Source: Thiosocius sp963753845 (lineage in GTDB: Bacteria > Pseudomonadota > Gammaproteobacteria > Chromatiales > Chromatiaceae). From it: 64,000 nucleotides of DNA. The notes beneath the pieces are model-generated. The model saw only the letters and a list, made by a program, of their open reading frames with translations, was not told the origin of the DNA and did no database searches. The stretch is from positions 124,001 to 188,000 of the forward strand of contig CAVWEI010000001.1 in the NCBI GenBank assembly GCA_963753845.1, read 5' to 3'. The translations under genes and the position numbers were made by a program. Shown in pieces: positions 54,918 to 64,000 of the stretch; within the stretch, counting starts at the first letter, position 1; each line of letters begins with the position of its first letter.

Positions 54918-56487
54918 ATGGGAGACGCCGTGCCGATTTTTAATGTATCACGTGCACTGTTGCTCGGTGCCCTGGCCCTGGGCATGGGCGCCTGTGCCGT
55001 GAACCCGGTCACCGGAAAGAACGAGATCACCCTGGTCTCGGAGTCGCAGGAGATGGCGATCGGGCAGAAAAACTACGCCCCGTATCGCCAGGCCCAGGGC
55101 GGCGACTACGTGGCCGATCCCGGATTGCAGCGTTACGTGCAGTCGGTGGGCGACCGCGTCGCGAAGGTCAGTGACCGAAAACTCGCTTATGAATTCAGCG
55201 TCATCAACGATTCCTCGCCCAATGCATGGGCCCTGCCGGGCGGCAAGATATCGATCAACCGCGGCCTCCTGGTCGAGCTGCAGAACGAGGCCGAACTGGC
55301 GGCAGTGCTGGCGCACGAGATTGTGCATGCGGCCGCACGCCACAGCGCCCAATCCATGGAGCGCGGGGTGTTTCTGCAGGGTGCTCTGATCGCTGCCGGT
55401 GTCGCGTTGGGTGATTCGAGTTATCGGGACGTGGGCATGATGGGCGCAAACGTTGGCGCGCAGCTGACCAACCAGAAATTCGGCCGTGACGACGAAAGCG
55501 AGGCCGATCTGTATGGCATGCGATACATGGTCCGTGCCGGCTACGACCCTGCCGCGGCGGTGCAGTTGCAGGAGACCTTTGTCCGACTCGCCCAGGGTGG
55601 GGACCGGGGCTGGATCGACGGCCTGTTCGCCAGTCATCCGCCGTCGCGCGAGCGGGTGGCGGCAAACCGTGCACTGGTAGCGCAGCTCGGCAACCCAGGC
55701 GGCGAAATCGGCAAAGCGCCTTACCAGAAGGCAATCGCGCGCCTCAAACGCAGCAAACCGGCCTACCAGGCCTACGACGAGGCGCTGGTGGCATTCAGGA
55801 AGGGCAAACTTGCCGGTGCCCTGGAAAAGGTGAACAAGGCGATAGCGATCGAGCCCGACGAGGCGAGCTTCTACAGTCTGCGCGGTGAGATCAGGGCGGC
55901 GCAAAAGAACGACAAGGCGGCGCTGAAAGATCTCGACCGGGCGGTGACCCTGAACCCGGGTTACTTCCGGCCGTTGCTGGTACGTGGCACGGTGCGTCGC
56001 CAGGCCGGTGATCTCGGTGGTGCCAGCCGCGACCTGGAGAAGAGCCTGGCGCTGTTGCCGACCGCGGAGGCCTATTATGGCCTCGGCCGGGTCGCAGCAA
56101 CGCCGTGGTCGACGCGATCAGGCGGTAGGTTATCTGCAGAAGGCCGCGAACTCGCCGTCGAATGCGGGGGTCCAGGCGGGCAGGCAGTTGGCACGGCTGG
56201 ACCTCAAGGACAACCCTTCTCGCTACATCGCCGTGGGCCTGGGCCTGACACAGGACGGCTACCTGACCCTGCGGATCAGCAATAATGCCCAGCTTGCGGT
56301 CTCTGGTGTGCGTGTCGTCGTCGGCGTGCGGGCAGGCGGTGGTATTCGTGAACAGGCGTCGTACCGGCTCGATCGTGTTCTCGATGCCGGGGGCGTCGCG
56401 CAGATGAAGACAGACCTTGGGCCTATGGACGTCGGAACTGCGCGCCGTTTCGCGGCGCTGGTAACCGACGCCCGCCTCGCGAAATAA
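54918..56487 (+). pseudogene. M48 (BepA-like) metalloprotease lipoprotein with one frameshift
   Basis: Signal peptide with lipobox MGAC near residue 26, then a peptidase M48 domain: NAWALPGGKISINRGLL, zinc site HEIVHAAARHSAQ, and ESEADLYGMRYMVRAGYDP. TPR repeats follow (ALEKVNKAIAIEPDEASFYS, ALKDLDRAVTLNPGYFRPLL). Near 56095 one extra base shifts the frame; the downstream frame continues as DQAVGYLQKAANSPSNAGVQ and ends at 56487. Such proteases control outer-membrane protein assembly. As written the protein ends at 56285 with an altered tail, but the protease domain is untouched. Confidence 0.85.
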
Positions 56488-56550
56488 GGATTGAGTCTCC
56501 TTGATGTTCCCAACGGATGAAACTTTGCAGCAATACGGTGGTCCATCAGG

Positions 56551-57435
56551 ATGACGTTTTTTCGCCATGTGGCGGCATGCAACCCGCCCGTCGAAGAGCC
56601 CTTCCTACCCTGGCTTATCGACGATCTCGGGGTTGGCTGGGTGCGGCCCGTGTTTGCCGAACATCTGGTGCGCTTCCCGGAGGTGTTCCGACTCGACGGG
56701 CAGGGGCTTCGGCTGGCCCCACACCTCAAGGATTTCGATTCCCGCAGCGTCGCGATCGACGGCGTCGCGCGCGAATTGGCCGGTGAGGGGGTGACATCGC
56801 CCTACATGGGTGAGCCCTACGCCGTCACGCCGGCCGGTCGCGAATCCGCGCTGTGCGTGGTCGATCGTGCGGCGGCGGCCTTTTTCGGCGTGCGTTCGTT
56901 CGGCCAGCATCTCAACGGCTTCGTGCGCCGCGCCGACGGGCTGCACATGTGGGTCGGCCGCCGTGCGCGAGATCGCCTGCTGTTTCCCGGGGCCCTGGAC
57001 AATATGGTCGCCGGTGGCCTGCCGCATTCGCTGGGCCTGGAGGAAAACCTGGTCAAGGAATGCTCAGAGGAAGCAGGGGTGCCTGCGGCGCTGGCCAGGA
57101 AGGCGGTTCCGGTCGGGGCCGTCTCCTACAATCGGGTGGCGCAGCGAGGTTTTCGCCGCGACGTGCTTTACTGCTATGACCTGGAGTTGCCGGACGGCTT
57201 CGTGCCACGCAACACCGATGGCGAGGTGGAGGAATTCATGCTGCTGCCGCTGGATGAGGTGGCCGCGATCGTGCGCGATTCGGATGAATTCAAGCTCAAC
57301 TGCAACCTGGTCGTGATCGATTTTCTGATCCGGCATGGCTGGATCGACCCGCGGTCGCCGGAATATCTGGCGCTGGTGCTGGGGCTGCGGCAGCCGCTGG
57401 CGGCTGTGGATAACATGGTTGCGCCCGGGGTCTAA
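56551..57435 (+). CDS. Nudix hydrolase with N-terminal DUF4743 domain
   Basis: 294 residues. An N-terminal DUF4743 domain (residues 1-120) is followed by a Nudix domain with the box GGLPHSLGLEENLVKECSEE-AGVP. Eukaryotic TNR3 proteins have the same domains and hydrolyse damaged thiamine diphosphates; the bacterial form may do the same or act on another diphosphate. It lies between the M48 protease and prc with its own start. Confidence 0.88.
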   Translation: MTFFRHVAACNPPVEEPFLPWLIDDLGVGWVRPVFAEHLVRFPEVFRLDGQGLRLAPHLKDFDSRSVAIDGVARELAGEGVTSPYMGEPYAVTPAGRESALCVVDRAAAAFFGVRSFGQHLNGFVRRADGLHMWVGRRARDRLLFPGALDNMVAGGLPHSLGLEENLVKECSEEAGVPAALARKAVPVGAVSYNRVAQRGFRRDVLYCYDLELPDGFVPRNTDGEVEEFMLLPLDEVAAIVRDSDEFKLNCNLVVIDFLIRHGWIDPRSPEYLALVLGLRQPLAAVDNMVAPGV

Positions 57436-57535
57436 GCGCTTGCCGCCAAAGCGATTGTGCGGCATGGTGAATTTTCGCGCCGGGTCCCGGACCCGGTTTT
57501 TGGGCGCGGTCCGGCCGCGCGACGAGGTAACAGAT

Positions 57536-59620
57536 ATGAAGCTCCGCCTGATGAACCTGCTTGCGCTTACCGCCCTTCTGCTTGCCGGCGCCGCGCTGGC
57601 GAAGCCGACCCTGGTGTCTGTCGACGAGCTGCACCCGAACGAGCAGCAACGTCAGGCATCGCTGATCATCACGCAGGTGATGGAGAAGTTTCATTACCGC
57701 AAGCCGCATCTGGACGATGAGATGTCGTCGGCGGTCTACCAGCGTTACCTCGATTCGCTGGATGCAAACCGCAGCTTCTTCTGTGCCGAAGACATTGCGC
57801 AGTTCGAGCGATATCAGGACGAGCTGGACGACAGCCTGCGCACTGGCAAGCTGGACCCTGCGTTCGTGATATTCCGCCGCTTCCGCGAACTCGTTGAGCA
57901 GCGTGTGGCCTACGCAAAGGATCTGCTGCGCGCCGACGATTTCGATTTCGATATCGACGAGGAGTACCAGTTCGATCGCACCGAAGCAGACTGGCTGCCG
58001 ACGCCTTCGGCGGTGGACGATCTCTGGCGGCGGCGGGTGAAGAACGACATCCTTTCGCTGCGCCTGTCCGGCAAGGATGAGGCGGAGATAAAGCAGACAC
58101 TCGAGAAGCGCTACGAAGGCATCGCGCGCCGGGTGGCGCAGATGGGCCCGGAGGATGTGTTCCAGGCCTTCATCAATGCCTTCACGCTGAGTGTCGAGCC
58201 GCATACCAGTTATATGTCACCACGTCTGTCGGAGAACTTCGATATCGGTATGCGCCTGTCTTTGCAGGGTATCGGCGCGGTGCTGCGCAGCGAAAACGAA
58301 TTCACTGAGATCCAGAGCACGGTGCCGGGTGGCCCGGCGGAACGTTCCGGTGAGCTCAAGGCCGGTGACCGCATCGTCGGGGTCGGCCAGGGTGATGATA
58401 CCGGGATGGAAGACGTGATCGGTTGGCGTCTGCAGGACGTGGTCGACCTGATCCGTGGTCCCAAGGACAGTGTCGTGCGTCTGAATATCCTGCCCAAGAA
58501 TCAGGGTGTGAGCGGCCGCACCCGGGAAGTGGTCCTGGTGCGTGACGAGATCAAGCTCGAAGACAAGGCCGCCAAGAGCGAAGTTATCGAGGCCGCGGGT
58601 GGTGTGCGACTCGGCGTGGTCGAGGTCCCCGCCTTTTACCGCGATTTTGGTGCCCAGGCGGCGGGTGAAGAGGACTTCCGCAGCACCACGCGCGACGTGC
58701 GCAAGCTTCTGGACGAACTGCAGGCCCAGCAGGTCGACGGCATCATTATCGATCTGCGCCGCAACGGCGGTGGCTCGCTGTCCGAGGCGACCGAGCTGAC
58801 CGGCCTGTTTATCGAAAAGGGCCCGGTGGTCCAGGTAAGGGATTCTTCCGGCAGGATCGAGGTCGAGCGCGATCCCGACCCCGAGCAGGTATATGCCGGT
58901 CCGCTGGCAGTGCTGGTCGACCGCAACAGTGCCTCGGCCTCGGAGATATTTGCCGGCGCCATCCAGGACTACAACCGGGGACTCATCCTGGGGGAACCCA
59001 CCTTCGGCAAGGGTACGGTGCAGACCCTGGTCGATCTCGGCCGTTTCCTGCGTTCACGCGAGGACATCGGACGCCTGCGCCTCACCATGGCGCAGTTCTT
59101 CCGCGTACAGGGCGGCAGCACGCAACACCGCGGGGTTGTCCCGGATATCGTCTACCCGACGGCCAAGGGGGCCGCAGACCATGGGGAGCGGGCGCTCGAG
59201 AATGCGTTGCCCTGGGCCTCGATAAAGCCGGCCGCCCATCAGTTTCTCGGCGAGACATCTTTCTCCGGGCTGCGTGATGCCTCGGCCCTGAGGGTGGCCA
59301 GCAACCCCGGCTTCCTCTTCCTGCTCGCGGAGGAAGAAGACCTGATCGAGATGGACAAGAAGAAGACAGTCTCATTGCGTGAGTCGGTCAGGCGCACGGA
59401 GTGGGATCAGCGCGAGCAGGAACGTTTGGATCGGCGCAATCGTTTGCGGACCTTCCGTGGTCTGGAGCCGCTCACGAGCCTGGACCAGGAAGATGAAGAG
59501 CCGGCGAACGGTGACGAAAAGGACGTGGAAGGCATTCAGCGCATCATGCTGGAGGAATCGGCCAACATCCTGGCCGATCACATCCGTTCAATGCGGCCGC
59601 GAACTGCGTTGGCGAACTGA
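57536..59620 (+). CDS. prc: Tail-specific protease Prc (S41 family)
   Basis: 694 residues, normal length. Signal peptide ALLLAGAALA, N-terminal Prc domain (DANRSFFCAEDIAQFERYQD), PDZ domain (GIGAVLRSENEFTEIQSTVP, GELKAGDRIVGVGQG), catalytic Ser in RNSASASEIFAGAIQDYNRG and Lys in GEPTFGKGTVQTLV, and a C-terminal DUF3340-type region. It degrades periplasmic proteins with nonpolar tails and trims cell-wall enzymes. GAGGTAA precedes the ATG. Confidence 0.95.
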   Translation: MKLRLMNLLALTALLLAGAALAKPTLVSVDELHPNEQQRQASLIITQVMEKFHYRKPHLDDEMSSAVYQRYLDSLDANRSFFCAEDIAQFERYQDELDDSLRTGKLDPAFVIFRRFRELVEQRVAYAKDLLRADDFDFDIDEEYQFDRTEADWLPTPSAVDDLWRRRVKNDILSLRLSGKDEAEIKQTLEKRYEGIARRVAQMGPEDVFQAFINAFTLSVEPHTSYMSPRLSENFDIGMRLSLQGIGAVLRSENEFTEIQSTVPGGPAERSGELKAGDRIVGVGQGDDTGMEDVIGWRLQDVVDLIRGPKDSVVRLNILPKNQGVSGRTREVVLVRDEIKLEDKAAKSEVIEAAGGVRLGVVEVPAFYRDFGAQAAGEEDFRSTTRDVRKLLDELQAQQVDGIIIDLRRNGGGSLSEATELTGLFIEKGPVVQVRDSSGRIEVERDPDPEQVYAGPLAVLVDRNSASASEIFAGAIQDYNRGLILGEPTFGKGTVQTLVDLGRFLRSREDIGRLRLTMAQFFRVQGGSTQHRGVVPDIVYPTAKGAADHGERALENALPWASIKPAAHQFLGETSFSGLRDASALRVASNPGFLFLLAEEEDLIEMDKKKTVSLRESVRRTEWDQREQERLDRRNRLRTFRGLEPLTSLDQEDEEPANGDEKDVEGIQRIMLEESANILADHIRSMRPRTALAN

Positions 59621-59646
59621 GCCGCGTGCGCGCCCCGTGGGGGGCG

Positions 59647-60573
59647 TCAGCTGGCAGGGTTGTCCTGCACCGTTGTCTGGACACTCTTGCGGGCGCTTTG
59701 TTTTTCGACCCCTTTCTCTACCCATTTTCGCACCCGGTTGGCATCGCCGAAGGGTGTCAGTTTCCCGAATGAATTGAGCAGGACCACGACGGTCGGGGTT
59801 CCATTGAACTCGGTGTGCATCACCAGGCAGCGGCCGGACTCGTTGATATAGCCTGTCTTGCTGATCTGGATATTCCAGCTGTCGTTGCGCAGCAGACGAT
59901 TGGTATTCACGTAACGCAGCGGGCCGCGTTTCTTCAGCGGCCTGACGTCGATCGACCTGCGGGTGGTGGCCTTGCGGATAGCGGGATAACGCATCGCCGC
60001 CAGCACCATGCGCGCAAGGTCCTGTGCCGAGGCGATATTGCCGGCATCGAGTCCGGCAGCATCGGCAAAGCGGCTCTGGCTCATGCCGAGCTCGCCGGCT
60101 TTGCGGTTCATGGCCCTTACGAAGGCGTCGGTGCCACCGGGGTAGGTGCGCCCCAGCGCGGCCGCGGCGCGGTTCTCCGACGACATCAGGGCGAGTGTCA
60201 GCAGCTCGCGGCGTGACAGCCGGGAACCCACGCGCAGGCGCGACCCGGTAAGCCTGAGCAGGTCGCGGTCGGCCTTGGTGATCTCGATCGGCTGGTCCAT
60301 ATCGAGTCTGGCGTCGAGGATAACCATGGCGGTCATCAGCTTGGTCAAGGAAGCGATCGGCATCGGCTGGTCGGCCTTGCGTTCGTAAAGCGCATTGCCG
60401 TAGTGGTCCACTATCAGCGCGGCCTTCGATCGCAGCTTCAGTTTGCGCGTATCGAGTTGTTCCCAGAGCCGCAGGGCACGGTTGCCGGAGTTGCTTTCTG
60501 CCCAGACCGGGCCCGCCACAAGTGCCAGCAGGGCAAAGAGCAGGACGGCCATTGCGAATGATCCTTTGTGCAT
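59647..60573 (-). CDS. pbpG: D-alanyl-D-alanine endopeptidase PbpG (S11)
   Basis: 308 residues. Signal peptide (LLFALLALVAGPVWA), catalytic SxxK in PIASLTKLMTAMVIL, SxN in SSENRAAAALGRTYPGG, and KTG in QISKTGYINESGRCL. It cleaves cross-links in the peptidoglycan. Convergent with prc, which in other bacteria degrades peptidoglycan endopeptidases such as this. Confidence 0.93.
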   Translation of the reverse strand: MHKGSFAMAVLLFALLALVAGPVWAESNSGNRALRLWEQLDTRKLKLRSKAALIVDHYGNALYERKADQPMPIASLTKLMTAMVILDARLDMDQPIEITKADRDLLRLTGSRLRVGSRLSRRELLTLALMSSENRAAAALGRTYPGGTDAFVRAMNRKAGELGMSQSRFADAAGLDAGNIASAQDLARMVLAAMRYPAIRKATTRRSIDVRPLKKRGPLRYVNTNRLLRNDSWNIQISKTGYINESGRCLVMHTEFNGTPTVVVLLNSFGKLTPFGDANRVRKWVEKGVEKQSARKSVQTTVQDNPAS

Positions 60574-60679
60574 GGCGCCGAATGATCGCTCAGCTTTCGC
60601 GTGATCGCAAATGGGGTCGTCTGCGAGCTACCGCGAAGGGTTATAATCGCGCGCCACTGAGCCCATCCGGGGGATACTC

Positions 60680-62254
60680 TTGCTCGATTCTGTTCAAGCC
60701 AGGCTTGCCCGGCTCGCCGCCGAGGCCGATATACGGATGCTTCACGACGCCCGCTTCGGCCTGGAGAAGGAGAGCCTGCGCGTTGCGGCAGCGGGTGGCA
60801 TGGCGGTCACGCCGCACCCACGCGTGTTCGGATCCGCATTGACCCATCCGGCGATCACGACCGATTACTCCGAGGCCCTGATGGAGTTCATCACGCCACC
60901 GCTGGCAAGCGTCGGCGACGCCCTCGATTACCTGGCCGATCTTCAGGCCTACGTCTACCGGCGCCTGGACAACGAGATCCTCTGGGCAACCAGCATGCCA
61001 TGCGTGCTGTCTGGTGATCAGAATATCCCGATTGCGGAATACGGGAGTTCCAATGCGGGACGCATGAAACATCTGTACAGGACCGGGCTGGGCAACCGTT
61101 ACGGCCGGGTCATGCAGGTGATCGCGGGCGTGCATTTCAACTGGTCTTTGGCGGAGGACCTCTGGCCCGCCTACCGCCTGATAGAGGGGAGGGTAGTTGG
61201 CCTGCGGGATTTCCGCGATCAGCGTTACATGGCACAAATACGCAACCTGCAGCGCTATGGCTGGCTCATCCCCTACCTGTTCGGTGCATCTCCTGCCGTG
61301 TGCAAATCGTTTTTCCTCGGAAAGGCGACGAATCTGCCGTCGTTTGACGAGACGACCTACTACGCACCACACGGCACCTCGCTGCGCATGGGGGACATCG
61401 GTTACCAGAACAGCCGCGAGGAAGGCCTGGGCATCAAGGCATGCTACGACGACGTGCAGTCCTATGCCGACAGCCTGCTGAGGGCGACCATGCAGCCTGC
61501 CGAGGCCTGGGAGGCCATCGGTGTGCGTGATGGCGAGGACTACCGCCAGCTCAATGCCAACATCCTGCAGATCGAGAACGAGTACTACAGCACGGTGCGA
61601 CCGAAGCAGGTGCTTGAAGGACTGGAGAAGCCGAGCCTGGCGTTGAAGAAACGCGGTATCCGCTACATCGAGTTGCGCTCTCTCGATGTCAATGCCTACC
61701 ACCCACTGGGTCTGGATGAGACGCAGGGGCGTTTCCTGGAGGTCTTCCTGCTGTTCTGCATGTTTGCGGACAGCCCGCTGATCGACGACTGCGAGCGTCA
61801 CGAGATCGATCGTAACCTGCTCGATGTGGCTCACCGTGGCCGCGAACCCAGGCTGACGCTGCAGCACCGCGGGATGCGCCTGCCGATGCGTGCCTGGGCA
61901 CTGGAGATTCTCGAATCGATGCTGCCTGTGTGCGAGGTGCTCGATGGTATCGAGGGTGGCGCCTGGTTCGAGGATGCGATGGACGAGCAGATCAACAAGG
62001 TGCGTGCCGCCGAGCTGACCCCGTCGGCCAGGATGCTGGACGAAATGCGCGACAAGGGTGAGGGTTTCTACCAGTTCGCGCGCCGGCTTTCGCATCAGCA
62101 TCGACGCTATTTCCTGGAGCGTGATCTGTCGGCGCAACGGGTGGCGGAACTGGACGACATGGCCGTGCAGTCGCTGGCCGAGCAGGAACGGCTGGAGGCA
62201 GGACCCCAGGCGGATTTCGACCGCTTTCTCGCGGACTACTTCGCGGAGACGTGA
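60680..62254 (+). CDS. gshA: Glutamate-cysteine ligase
   Basis: 524 residues, usual length for the gammaproteobacterial type. It makes gamma-glutamylcysteine, the first step to glutathione or glutathione amide. ARFGLEKESLRV near the start and EALMEFITPPLASVGDALDY are family signatures, and NRYGRVMQVIAGVHFNWSL is the substrate region. The start is a TTG with GGGGA upstream. TATAAT at 60642 may be the -10. gshB is not in view. Confidence 0.94.
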   Translation: MLDSVQARLARLAAEADIRMLHDARFGLEKESLRVAAAGGMAVTPHPRVFGSALTHPAITTDYSEALMEFITPPLASVGDALDYLADLQAYVYRRLDNEILWATSMPCVLSGDQNIPIAEYGSSNAGRMKHLYRTGLGNRYGRVMQVIAGVHFNWSLAEDLWPAYRLIEGRVVGLRDFRDQRYMAQIRNLQRYGWLIPYLFGASPAVCKSFFLGKATNLPSFDETTYYAPHGTSLRMGDIGYQNSREEGLGIKACYDDVQSYADSLLRATMQPAEAWEAIGVRDGEDYRQLNANILQIENEYYSTVRPKQVLEGLEKPSLALKKRGIRYIELRSLDVNAYHPLGLDETQGRFLEVFLLFCMFADSPLIDDCERHEIDRNLLDVAHRGREPRLTLQHRGMRLPMRAWALEILESMLPVCEVLDGIEGGAWFEDAMDEQINKVRAAELTPSARMLDEMRDKGEGFYQFARRLSHQHRRYFLERDLSAQRVAELDDMAVQSLAEQERLEAGPQADFDRFLADYFAET

Positions 62255-62436
62255 AGGGTCTATATTGGAGACATGGCGGCGGGGTTGACGCAACTGTTGC
62301 AGGTTTGTTTGGACAGGGAGACGTCAAGGTGTCCGCCTGTCCAGGACGCGGTTCCAAAACGGCCTGCCAGCCGCTTCGAACCTATTGCCTATTGCCGAAA
62401 ATGCTGTCTGATTTGCCTACCAGGTGGAGAGATACC

Positions 62437-62982
62437 ATGAAAATGCGATTGACCCTTCTATCGGCGGCAGTGTTGCTGGCAGGCTGTCAGACCAACTCGA
62501 CGGTCCGTGATGTTGTCGGTAAAAACCAGTTTACCCAGCTCACGGGCGCCAGCCTGATCCTGAATCAGGCGCTTCCGATCCGTGCCGGCCAAGCCCGGGT
62601 GTTCGTGCAGGGCGGCCGGGTTTCGACGGGATTTAACAGCTACCGCACGAGTTGCGGATTCGAAATCGGGAGTGTGCAGCACGAGGGCGTGGAGATTGAG
62701 CCGGATACCTTCGAAATCACTTCAGTTCAGGGGTCCCTGACGCCGGTGGTTTCCACGGAACCCATGCGGTTTGCGGCATTGAATCTCGCCGGCATGGAAG
62801 GCTTCAATGGCGGCAGTCAGGCGTACTACCAGGGTTATCACTTCTGGCTTTCGTCGGAGAAACAGCCCGATGTCCGTCGGATGACCTGTTACGGCGTATA
62901 TGCGGAACCTTATGAGCTGTATCCACCGACCCTGGCAGAGATTCGCGAGGCTCTGGGCACGATCGCGGAGATTCGGCAGTAG
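62437..62982 (+). CDS. Lipoprotein of unknown function (paralogue B)
   Basis: 181 residues, lipobox LAGC near residue 17. Shares with the protein at 16073 the blocks QLTGASLILNQALPI, ARVFVQ, CGFEI, SVQGSL, GYHFWLSSEKQPDVRRMTCY and a C-terminal APPS/YPPT-LxEIREALGTIAEI. The two therefore come from a duplication. GGAGAG precedes the ATG. Unknown function; likely periplasmic, membrane-anchored. Confidence 0.82.
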   Translation: MKMRLTLLSAAVLLAGCQTNSTVRDVVGKNQFTQLTGASLILNQALPIRAGQARVFVQGGRVSTGFNSYRTSCGFEIGSVQHEGVEIEPDTFEITSVQGSLTPVVSTEPMRFAALNLAGMEGFNGGSQAYYQGYHFWLSSEKQPDVRRMTCYGVYAEPYELYPPTLAEIREALGTIAEIRQ

Positions 62983-63001
62983 GGGGAGGGGCTGGCGCAC
63001 T

Positions 63002-63053
63002 TCGTAGGTCGGGCTGTGCCCGACCTCTTGCGGCGGGCAAAGCCCCGCCCTAC
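63002..63053. repeat. REP-like double hairpin
   Basis: GTCGGGC-TGT-GCCCGAC followed by GGCGGGC-AAAG-CCCCGCC, bordered by GTAGG and CCTAC. It has the form of the extragenic palindromic repeats common in gammaproteobacteria and lies between two convergent genes. Confidence 0.65.
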
Positions 63054-63104
63054 AGCGGGTGGATGATGCCTCCCCAATCCCGTTGACGCCGCCGCGCACA
63101 TCTC

Positions 63105-63950
63105 TTAACGGCTCCCGCCTCCGGAGGCCCTGCGCAACAACCAGTCAAGCTGGCGGGTGCTGAGCACCCGGCGCAATGCAGCAAACACATAGGTCGGCGT
63201 TGTGACCGCGTAGCGCGCACGCGGCCTTCTGCTCTCGAGCGCGTGTACCACCCGCTTCAGTACCGCTTCAGGTGGCAGGGTGAAGGGGGCCGCGGGTCCC
63301 TCTTTGGCCAGCCTGTCCTCCATTGCCCGGTAGCTTTCGCGATGAAAGCTGTTATCGGCGTCGATGTTCTGTCTGAACATGGCAAGTGCATTTTCGCGGA
63401 ACCGGCTGCTGATCGGCCCAGGCTCGATCAGACTTACCCAGATGCCGCTGCCGTGGAGTTCCAGTCGAAGGGTATCGCTCAATCCCTCCAGGGCGAACTT
63501 GGAGCAGTTGTAGGCGCCGCGGTAGGGCATCGCGACCAGACCGAGCACGGAGCTGTTCTGGATGATGCGACCCTGGCCATTCCTACGCATGCTGGGGATC
63601 AATCGGCGCGTCAGCTCGTGCCAGCCGAGCAGATTGGTGCGCAGCTGTTCCTCGAGCACCTCCCAGCTCAGGTCTTCGACGGCGCCGGGCTGGCCGTAGG
63701 CACCATTGTTGAACAGGGCGAACAAGCTGCCGCCGCTGGCTTCGAGTGCATGCGTCGCCGCCTTGATCACAGACGTGCGGTCGTCCAGATGCAGTTCGAT
63801 GGCCTCGAGTCCCGCGCGTTCGAGATCGGCAAGGTCCTCCTGCCTGCGTGCGGTCGCGAACACCCTGTATCCGCGCCGTTTGAGTCCGAGCGCCACGCAG
63901 CGTCCGATGCCGCTCGAACAGCCTGTTACGAGTATCGATCTTTGGGGCAT
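63105..63950 (-). CDS. Short-chain dehydrogenase/reductase
   Basis: 281 residues, classical SDR. Cofactor motif TGCSSGIG at residues 9-16, NNGAYG (NAG variant), catalytic Ser in IQNSSVLGLVAMPYR, and YNCSK active site. RRQEDL after the second beta strand suggests NADP(H). Substrate unknown. The start is ATG 63950 with GGAGG upstream. Confidence 0.9.
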   Translation of the reverse strand: MPQRSILVTGCSSGIGRCVALGLKRRGYRVFATARRQEDLADLERAGLEAIELHLDDRTSVIKAATHALEASGGSLFALFNNGAYGQPGAVEDLSWEVLEEQLRTNLLGWHELTRRLIPSMRRNGQGRIIQNSSVLGLVAMPYRGAYNCSKFALEGLSDTLRLELHGSGIWVSLIEPGPISSRFRENALAMFRQNIDADNSFHRESYRAMEDRLAKEGPAAPFTLPPEAVLKRVVHALESRRPRARYAVTTPTYVFAALRRVLSTRQLDWLLRRASGGGSR

Positions 63951-64000
63951 GGAGGCCTCCTGGCTGGCCCAATCAGAACTAAAGTTTTCGTCCGCACTTC

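Overview
The window (about 62-63% G+C) looks like a chromosome segment from a sulfur-oxidising gammaproteobacterium, most likely of the Chromatiales or a neighbouring order. The evidence is a glycine/tyrosine-rich exported protein of the sulfur globule type, a DsrE-like protein, the gammaproteobacterial order HAD phosphatase-rppH-ptsP, and gammaproteobacterial versions of gshA, prc, pbpG, dgt, ygiQ, deaD and nhaA. No rRNA, tRNA or CRISPR array was recognised.

Layout. 1-5.3 kb: partial gamma-glutamyltransferase, sulfur-globule-like protein, orphan transposase-type DNA-binding protein, two unknown small proteins, and an Fe/B12-type ABC transporter pair. 5.3-10.6 kb: HAD phosphatase, RNA pyrophosphohydrolase, nitrogen-PTS enzyme I, and polyphosphate kinase 2 with a small partner. 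10.7-22.7 kb: a 5'-truncated NhaP antiporter, an RND efflux pair, a lipoprotein, a CBS protein, YgiQ, a CPA2 antiporter and NhaA. 23-31 kb: DEAD-box helicase, YaiI, a peroxiredoxin/TetR divergent pair with a clear operator, a DMT exporter, a divergent stand-alone HypD-like Fe-S protein, and a DUF1127/MocR divergent pair. 31-38 kb: fasciclin protein with a 39-residue peptide gene, then the imuA-imuB-dnaE2 mutagenesis cassette. 38-51.6 kb: an accessory stretch with DsrE-like, AraC, arylsulfatase, HAD, a DruA-domain transposase, a cNMP-binding protein, DUF1254 and a second RND pump. Many of its genes are broken by single-base frameshifts. 52-64 kb: dgt-SRAP-mazG, M48 protease, Nudix, Prc, PbpG, GshA, a paralogue of the first lipoprotein, and an SDR.

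The most unusual feature is in the imuA-imuB-dnaE2 cassette. Four copies of a CAGAG/CTCTG palindromic element lie within 4.5 kb. One forms the imuA 3' end, one the dnaE2 5' end, and two sit inside dnaE2 without breaking the frame. All four are read in the same frame and give related peptide inserts. The cassette also has a GTTC-N7-GTTC motif upstream, which is the LexA box known from alphaproteobacteria.

Ten frameshifts, each equivalent to one extra base in the gene's sense direction, lie between 35.6 and 56.1 kb. Sequencing or assembly error is therefore a serious alternative to real gene decay in that interval.
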